A stretch of 11,456 bases of DNA from NCBI GenBank assembly GCA_947575935.1, contig CANPPM010000063.1, forward strand, positions 1-11,456. Reading direction: 5' to 3'. The notes below the pieces were generated by a model. The model worked only from the letters and a program-made list of their open reading frames with translations, did no database searches and was not told where the DNA came from. Of the stretch, positions 7,497 to 11,456 are shown piece after piece. The translations under genes were made by a program, and so were the position numbers. Source of the stretch: an uncultured Butyricicoccus sp. Its GTDB lineage: Bacteria > Bacillota > Clostridia > Oscillospirales > Butyricicoccaceae. Every line of letters starts with the position of its first letter. Position 1 is the stretch's first letter.

Positions 7497-7525
7497 AGTA
7501 TAAAAGAATCGGACGGTATTCGGAA
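7497..7525 (-). promoter_or_regulatory. Candidate promoter of the binding-protein gene
   Basis: On the - strand TATACT (7502-7497) forms a good -10 box. Exactly 17 bases upstream sits TTCCGA (7525-7520), a poor -35 matching only three of six bases. A weak -35 of this kind is typical of activator-dependent promoters and would suit control by the neighbouring AraC-type protein. The leader to the ATG would be about 45 bases. The -35 lies inside the left arm of the 7509-7559 dyad. Confidence 0.5.
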
Positions 7526-7559
7526 TCGCATTTCCTGCGGTTGTCCGAACTCCGTCCGA
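7509..7559 (-). repeat. Composite inverted repeat upstream of the binding protein (operator, attenuator or terminator)
   Basis: The arms are 7509-7524 and 7544-7559 and pair over 14 of 16 positions: an 8-bp outer stem, a 2x2 internal loop, then a 6-bp stem. On the - strand an inner CGCA-GGAAA-TGCG hairpin closes the centre, so the whole 51 bases can fold. The - strand then reads TTCTTTTAT, a terminator-like U-tract containing the start of the -10 box. The motif GTCCGA also occurs twice on the + strand at 7543-7548 and 7554-7559, 11 bp apart (one helical turn), with TCGGAC at 7509-7514. Both RNA-level and protein-binding roles are possible. Confidence 0.6.
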
Positions 7560-7594
7560 CGGATCTGCGCGCTCTCTGGATAATCCTGCGTTCT

Positions 7595-7622
7595 GTAATA
7601 AAAGCCGCCCGTTCCCTATCAA
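7595..7622 (-). promoter_or_regulatory. Candidate upstream promoter between the araC-type gene and the binding protein
   Basis: On the - strand TTGATA (7622-7617) is five of six to a -35 box. After 16 bases TATTAC (7600-7595) is four of six to a -10 box. Transcription would begin near 7588, ahead of the 7509-7559 hairpin, placing that hairpin in a leader RNA. This is a by-eye match in non-coding DNA and is moderately weak. Confidence 0.35.
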
Positions 7623-7633
7623 TCCGCTGTTTT

Positions 7634-8509
7634 TCAATCCTTTCCTGTGCGGAATTCCCGATATTCGATGGGCGACATCCCAATATATTTGGTAAACAGA
7701 CGGGAAAAGTAATTCCCATCCTCAAATCCAACTCCTGCCGCAATGCGCTGTACGGTATCCTGCGTATTGACCAGCCGCATCTGCGCCTCCCCAATACGCC
7801 GCCGCAGAATGTACTGCTTGGGAGAATAGCCCGTCTGCTGCTTAAAAATATGGGACAGATGGTAAGGGCTGATAAAAAATTGCCTGCCCAGTTGATCTAC
7901 CGACAAATTCTCCGCAAAGTGGGCGTCTATATATCGTTCCACCCTCGCACATGTCGTTTCCGTATCATGTAGGCTGAAGCTATCCCGGCTGTCTGTCATA
8001 CGCCGGATCAGCTGCAGCGACGCCAGCATCAGGCTTTGACAAAGGGGCTGATAATACGCCTCCCGCTCCGCCAAGTGCCGCTCGATCTGATGAAACAGCT
8101 GGGCCAAGTCGGCAAATTGCTCCGGTTGATAGAACACCGGGCTAATCCCTGGCCTGATCAATTGCCCGGGCGCAAGTCCCGGCAGCGCAAGGCGGCTGAC
8201 GCCAATACACAGTGTATGGTATTGCTCATCGGTCTGCGGCACTTCATCGTGCAGTACGCCTGCATTGCTCACCACGACATCCCCCGCGGCGATCTGATGC
8301 CGGTGCAGCCCGACCGCATACCGTCCATGCCCTTTCAGAACCAGGAGAATTTCCGCAGTATCGTCATGCGCGTGCATCATCATACGGAATTTTCCGTCGG
8401 TCCAATCGGCATAACTGACATAGGCTAAATAGGGCTGATCCGGCGGAAGGCCACGGATTTCCTCCTCTGAAAATACAAACCGCTGACGATTGGAAATTGT
8501 CTTTGACAT
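7634..8509 (-). CDS. AraC family transcriptional regulator with N-terminal cupin sensor domain
   Basis: The 291-residue protein has an N-terminal cupin-like ligand-binding domain (about 25-110) with HAHDDTAEILLVLKGHG at 46-62 and GDVVVSNAGVLHDEVP at 76-91. The C-terminal double helix-turn-helix spans about 188-287: the first helix pair is NLSVDQLGRQFFISPYHLSH (201-220), the second QRIAAGVGFEDGNYFSRLF (254-272), then the conserved YIGMSPIEYR (275-284). Such proteins usually sense a small molecule, often a sugar, and activate nearby genes. The binding-protein gene, 189 bases downstream on the same strand, is the obvious candidate target. The open frame extends upstream to 8797, but the ATG at 8509 has AAGGGGGGG seven bases ahead, and the extension would run through the eno terminator, so it was rejected. 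No convincing promoter was found directly upstream. Confidence 0.93.
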   Translation of the reverse strand: MSKTISNRQRFVFSEEEIRGLPPDQPYLAYVSYADWTDGKFRMMMHAHDDTAEILLVLKGHGRYAVGLHRHQIAAGDVVVSNAGVLHDEVPQTDEQYHTLCIGVSRLALPGLAPGQLIRPGISPVFYQPEQFADLAQLFHQIERHLAEREAYYQPLCQSLMLASLQLIRRMTDSRDSFSLHDTETTCARVERYIDAHFAENLSVDQLGRQFFISPYHLSHIFKQQTGYSPKQYILRRRIGEAQMRLVNTQDTVQRIAAGVGFEDGNYFSRLFTKYIGMSPIEYREFRTGKD

Positions 8510-8709
8510 AGCAGCGCCCCCCCTTCGTATACAGTTCCGCAGGAAAATGAAGACGCCTGATGAGATCACGCTTTGCCGCGGATAGGAACGCAAAAAAGTC
8601 CAGACCAACCATCCAGGGAATCTAAAACACTTTTTGCGCGCTGCCCGCCAAATCCCAACCTGATTTGCAAATCTTCTGCAAAGCGGCTCCCACGGGACCG
8701 ATACCAATA

Positions 8710-8746
8710 CAGCGCCCCGAAAAAACAATCCTTTTTCAGGGCGCTG
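8710..8746 (+). terminator. Second hairpin, terminator-like on the + strand
   Basis: CAGCGCCC (8710-8717) pairs with GGGCGCTG (8739-8746). After one C/A mismatch, GAAAAA pairs with TTTTTC (8719-8724 with 8732-8737), leaving a seven-base loop. On the + strand it is followed by CAATCTTTTTAAAA, which is terminator-like, yet no + strand gene lies upstream nearer than 5687. It may stop antisense transcription toward eno, or act as a second structure after the eno terminator. Confidence 0.5.
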
Positions 8747-8765
8747 CAATCTTTTTAAAAACCCA

Positions 8766-8787
8766 CGGGGCGCCGGAAGGCGCCCCG
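8766..8787 (-). terminator. Intrinsic terminator of eno
   Basis: CGGGGCGCC and GGCGCCCCG form a perfect 9-bp stem with a four-base loop (TTCC on the - strand), 20 bases past the eno stop. On the - strand it is followed by TGGGTTTTT, giving a U-run. No T-run follows on the + strand, so it acts for eno only. Confidence 0.85.
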
Positions 8788-8806
8788 CAAAAATCATCTG
8801 ATTGTT

Positions 8807-10117
8807 TTACTTGAGGTTAAACCAAGCGTCACGACCCAGATACTGCGCGACATCCCCCAGCTCCTCCTCAATGCGGAGCAGCTGATTGTACTTCGCGACA
8901 CGGTCGGTACGGCTGGGCGCGCCGGTCTTGATCTGGCCCGCATTCAGCGCAACCGCCAGGTCCGCAATGGTCGCATCCTCAGTCTCACCGGAACGGTGCG
9001 AAACAACCGCAGTATACCCCGCACGGTTCGCCATCTGAATCGCATCCAGCGTCTCGGTCAGCGAACCAATCTGGTTGACCTTGATCAGGATGGAGTTTGC
9101 AACGCCCAGGTCAATGCCCTTCTTCAGACGAGTGACATTGGTAACAAACAGGTCGTCGCCGACCAGCTGGATCTTATCGCCCAGCGCCTTGGTCAGCATA
9201 TCCCAGCCTTCCCAATCTTCCTCAGCCATACCGTCCTCGAGGGAGATGATCGGGTATTTCTCAACAAAGCCCTTCCACATTTTAACCAGCTGCTGCTGAG
9301 TCATCTTCTTGCCAGACTTGGGCTGAACATAGCACTTCTCATTGTCATCCCACCACTCGGAAGAAGCCGCGTCAATAGCAATCATGAAATCCTCGCCGGG
9401 CTTATAGCCAGCTTCCTCAATCGCCTGCACGATTACCTTAAGCGCATCTTCATCCTTCTTCAGGTTGGGGGCATAACCGCCCTCATCACCAACGCCTGCA
9501 GCCGGGGTCCCATTCTCCTTCAGGGTCTTCTTCAGCGTATGGAAAACCTCTGCACAGCGGCGCAGCGCCTCCTTAAAGGAAGGAGCGGAAACCGGCATAA
9601 TCATGAATTCCTGAATCTCAACGTTATTGGTTGCATGCGCGCCGCCGTTGAGGATATTCATCATCGGCACAGGCAGGGTCTTTGCATTGCAGCCGCCGAT
9701 GTAGTTGTAAAGCGGCATCCCCAGCGCCTCTGCAGCAGCCTTTGCACAGGCAAGCGAAACGCCCAAGATCGCGTTCGCACCCAGCTCCGTCTTATTCGGG
9801 GTACCGTCCAGCGCGATCATCGCCTTATCAATCGCCTGCTGATCCAGCACGTTCATGCCGATGATCGCTTCTGCAATCTTGTCGTTCACCGAAGCAACCG
9901 CCTTGGTTACGCCCTTGCCCAGATAACGGTCCTTATCGCCGTCCCGCAGCTCGCAGGCCTCGAAAATGCCGGTGGAAGCGCCGGACGGAACAGCCGCACG
10001 GCCCATGTACGCGCCAGTGTCCCCCTCGACATAAACATCGACCTCAACAGTCGGATTGCCGCGCGAATCCATAATCTCGCGGCCGATCACATCGACGATC
10101 TCAATATAACCCTTCAT
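8807..10117 (-). CDS. eno: Enolase (phosphopyruvate hydratase)
   Basis: The 436-residue cytosolic enzyme interconverts 2-phosphoglycerate and phosphoenolpyruvate in glycolysis and is Mg2+-dependent. The whole family pattern is present: REIMDSRGNPTVEV (13-26), the mobile-loop SGAST (45-49), GGAHATNNVEIQEFMIMP (158-175) and catalytic Glu212 in GDEGGYAPNL (210-219). The metal ligands are Asp249, Glu294 (SLEDG) and Asp321 (VGDDLF), catalytic Lys346 lies in ILIKVNQIGS, and SHRSGET (373-379) and Lys397 in IKTGAPSRTDR complete the site. Length is normal. The ATG at 10117 follows AAGGAGA with about ten bases of spacing, slightly long; a nearer ATG within that spacer is out of frame. It lies 198 bases after gpmI on the same strand and is followed by a strong terminator. 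Confidence 0.99.
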   Translation of the reverse strand: MKGYIEIVDVIGREIMDSRGNPTVEVDVYVEGDTGAYMGRAAVPSGASTGIFEACELRDGDKDRYLGKGVTKAVASVNDKIAEAIIGMNVLDQQAIDKAMIALDGTPNKTELGANAILGVSLACAKAAAEALGMPLYNYIGGCNAKTLPVPMMNILNGGAHATNNVEIQEFMIMPVSAPSFKEALRRCAEVFHTLKKTLKENGTPAAGVGDEGGYAPNLKKDEDALKVIVQAIEEAGYKPGEDFMIAIDAASSEWWDDNEKCYVQPKSGKKMTQQQLVKMWKGFVEKYPIISLEDGMAEEDWEGWDMLTKALGDKIQLVGDDLFVTNVTRLKKGIDLGVANSILIKVNQIGSLTETLDAIQMANRAGYTAVVSHRSGETEDATIADLAVALNAGQIKTGAPSRTDRVAKYNQLLRIEEELGDVAQYLGRDAWFNLK

Positions 10118-10315
10118 TTAAAATGCATCTCCTTTTTTCATTTGTTGGAGCCTGTATCTGCAGGCATCGACGGCAGATAGACGCAGAGCGCCGCAAAAAG
10201 CCAGCGCTCTAACGGCAAAACCGCACAGCCGCCGCCATGCCTGTAAAACAGGCTCTTATGGTGGACACGGCGCCCTGCCTTACCGGGGCGCCGTGGCTTC
10301 CAACAAAGCAGCCGG
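10118..10315. other. Hairpin-rich gap between gpmI and eno
   Basis: No gene is seen in these 198 bases. On the + strand there are four inverted repeats. CACGGCGCCC/GGGCGCCGTG (10266-10275 with 10286-10295) is a perfect 10-bp stem 20 bases past the gpmI stop. GCCTGT-AAA-ACAGGC lies at 10239-10253, AGAGCGC/GCGCTCT at 10185-10210 and GCCTG/CAGGC at 10150-10165. None is followed by a clear U-run on the - strand, so read-through from gpmI into eno is plausible. The eno ribosome binding site is at the left end. No convincing separate eno promoter was found. Confidence 0.55.
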
Positions 10316-11456
10316 TCAGCGAACCAGCAGGGAACGGCCTGTCATCTCGGCAGGCTGGTCAAGGCCCAGCAGGTCGAGCATAGTCGGCGCCAGATCTGCC
10401 AGCACGCCGCCCTCAGAAAGCGCCTTGACATCCTGCCGGCCAACCAGGATCAGCGGCACCGGATTGGTCGAATGCGCAGTAAACGGCGACTTCCCATCCT
10501 CTTCGAGCATTTGGTCGGCGTTGCCGTGGTCCGCCGTCACCAGCGCGCAGCCGCCCTGCGCCGCAATGGCATCCAGCACCCTGCCTAAACAGGTATCAAC
10601 CGCTTCCACCGCCTGTACCGCCGAATCAAAAACGCCGGTATGGCCAACCATATCACAGTTTGCAAAGTTCAGGATGACCACATCGTAACATCCGCTCTCA
10701 ATGCGCTTAACCACTTCATCCGTCACTTCATAGGCCGACATCTCCGGCTTGAGGTCATAGGTCGCGACCGATGGGCTCTTAATCAGCGAGCGCTCCTCAT
10801 TTTTATACTCGGTCTCCACGCCGCCGTTAAAGAAGAAGGTCACATGGGCATACTTCTCCGTTTCGGCAATCCGAAGTTGGGTCAGGCCCTTTTCTGCAAT
10901 ATACTCGCCAAAGGTATTGGCCAGCGACTGCGGCTTGAAGGCAACCAGCACCTTGGGCATGGTCGCGTCGTACTGGGTCATGCAGATATAATCAACCTCC
11001 AGCGCGCCCTTTGGACGATGGAAGCCGTCAAAATCCGGATCAACAATTGCCCGAGTAATTTCCCGTGCACGGTCGGGGCGGAAATTGGCAAAAATGATCG
11101 AATCGGACGTCTGAATCTCCGCGCCTTCGGTTGTAATGACCGGCACGATGAACTCATCCGTTACTTCCTCATCATAGGACGCCTGGATCGCGGCAATTGC
11201 ATTGTCGCTGTGCTTTCCAACGCCGTTGACCATCGCGTTATAAGCGACCTCCAGCCGCTCCCAACGCTTGTCACGGTCCATCGCGTAATAACGGCCGCTG
11301 ACGGTCGCAATACAGCCAATGCCAATCTCATCAATCTTATCCTGGATCCGCTGTACATAGGTAATGCCAGAGGTCGGGGGGGTATCGCGGCCATCCATAA
11401 AGCAGTGTACGCAGACCTTCCACAGCCCATGGCGCTTGGCAAGATCCAGCAGCGCA
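10316..11456 (-). CDS. gpmI: 2,3-bisphosphoglycerate-independent phosphoglycerate mutase (5' partial)
   Basis: The frame is open to the right edge, giving 379 residues; the family is about 510, so roughly 130 N-terminal residues, including the catalytic serine, are outside. The ATG at 11398 is internal: ALLDLAKRHGLWKVCVHCF precedes it and matches the family. The enzyme interconverts 3- and 2-phosphoglycerate through a phosphoserine and two Mn2+ ions. Visible signatures are MDGRDTPP, SGRYYAMDRDKRW, the substrate-binding FANFRPDRARE, EKYAHVTFFFNGG, ERSLIKSP, and the metal-binding DMVGHTG and TADHGNAD, followed by HSTNPVPLILVG. This is the alkaline-phosphatase-superfamily type, unrelated to the cofactor-dependent GpmA. 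eno, the next pathway step, follows after 198 bases. Confidence 0.98.
   Translation of the reverse strand, partial: ALLDLAKRHGLWKVCVHCFMDGRDTPPTSGITYVQRIQDKIDEIGIGCIATVSGRYYAMDRDKRWERLEVAYNAMVNGVGKHSDNAIAAIQASYDEEVTDEFIVPVITTEGAEIQTSDSIIFANFRPDRAREITRAIVDPDFDGFHRPKGALEVDYICMTQYDATMPKVLVAFKPQSLANTFGEYIAEKGLTQLRIAETEKYAHVTFFFNGGVETEYKNEERSLIKSPSVATYDLKPEMSAYEVTDEVVKRIESGCYDVVILNFANCDMVGHTGVFDSAVQAVEAVDTCLGRVLDAIAAQGGCALVTADHGNADQMLEEDGKSPFTAHSTNPVPLILVGRQDVKALSEGGVLADLAPTMLDLLGLDQPAEMTGRSLLVR

Larger units (their letters stand above)
8510..8806. other. Intergenic region between eno and the araC-type gene
   Basis: These 297 bases hold no supported gene. On the + strand they contain the araC-type ribosome binding site (8517-8525 on the - strand), a 12-bp perfect palindrome GATTTGCAAATC (8662-8673), and two GC-rich hairpins (8710-8746 and 8766-8787), listed separately. 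A promoter for the araC-type gene must lie here or further upstream, but no box pair was good enough to call. Confidence 0.6.

Noticed and set aside
8526..8560. TATACG as a -10 box for the araC-type gene
   Set aside because: Its start site would fall inside the Shine-Dalgarno sequence, and there is no -35-like hexamer 16-18 bases upstream.
8662..8673. Perfect 12-bp palindrome GATTTGCAAATC upstream of the araC-type gene
   Set aside because: A few perfect 12-bp palindromes are expected by chance in 11 kb, and it is not placed against any promoter box I could call. It remains only a weak operator candidate.
8510..8797. 96-residue N-terminal extension of the AraC-type protein
   Set aside because: The extension crosses the eno terminator and the second hairpin and has no domain-like composition. 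The ATG at 8509 has a strong Shine-Dalgarno sequence seven bases upstream and gives a normal family length.
8996..10180. 394-codon open frame antisense to eno
   Set aside because: It is a mirror of the enolase codon pattern. The enolase frame has every catalytic motif, and the antisense frame shows nothing recognisable.
1..11456. CRISPR array, tRNA/rRNA, insertion sequence or phage genes
   Set aside because: No regularly spaced direct repeats, no clover-leaf or rRNA-like sequence, and no transposase, integrase or phage structural motifs were seen on either strand.

Overview
The window looks like a piece of the chromosome of an anaerobic Bacillota bacterium, most likely a Clostridia/Oscillospirales-type gut organism. 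That is an inference from four things: the GC-rich coding style (mid-to-high fifties % by eye), strong AGGAGG-type ribosome binding sites, a textbook CIRCE operator (HrcA system), and an independent-type phosphoglycerate mutase beside enolase. No rRNA, tRNA, CRISPR array, insertion sequence or phage gene was seen.

Left half, all on the + strand. A MATE-family multidrug/cation exporter enters from the left edge without its N-terminus (1-1218). After a 94-base gap with an extended -10 promoter comes an AI-2E/PerM-type eight-helix membrane protein (1313-2461). A sigma-A promoter and a perfect CIRCE element (core 2540-2566) then lead, through an unusually long and structured ~250-base leader, into htpG (Hsp90, 2820-4718). 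33 bases later comes a diacylglycerol-kinase-family lipid kinase (4752-5687), probably in the same heat-shock transcript. An 18-bp perfect hairpin (5730-5770) separates this half from the convergent right half.

Right half, all on the - strand, read from the right edge. gpmI (2,3-bisphosphoglycerate-independent phosphoglycerate mutase, start beyond the edge) is followed by eno (enolase), which are consecutive steps of lower glycolysis. A GC-rich terminator follows eno. Then comes a small accessory cassette: an AraC/cupin transcription regulator (7634-8509), an orphan lipoprotein sugar-binding protein of the MglB/RbsB type (6461-7444), and a YczE/YyaS-type membrane protein whose start overlaps the binding-protein stop. 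No ABC permease or ATPase is present in the window.

Most of the window is ordinary core genome. The parts worth a second look are non-coding: the extended CIRCE and long htpG leader, and the composite dyad (7509-7559) between the araC-type gene and the binding protein, which can be read as terminator, attenuator or operator. The gene pairings htpG + lipid kinase and AraC + orphan binding protein + YczE are also of interest. I did not find clear evidence of a wholly new system.
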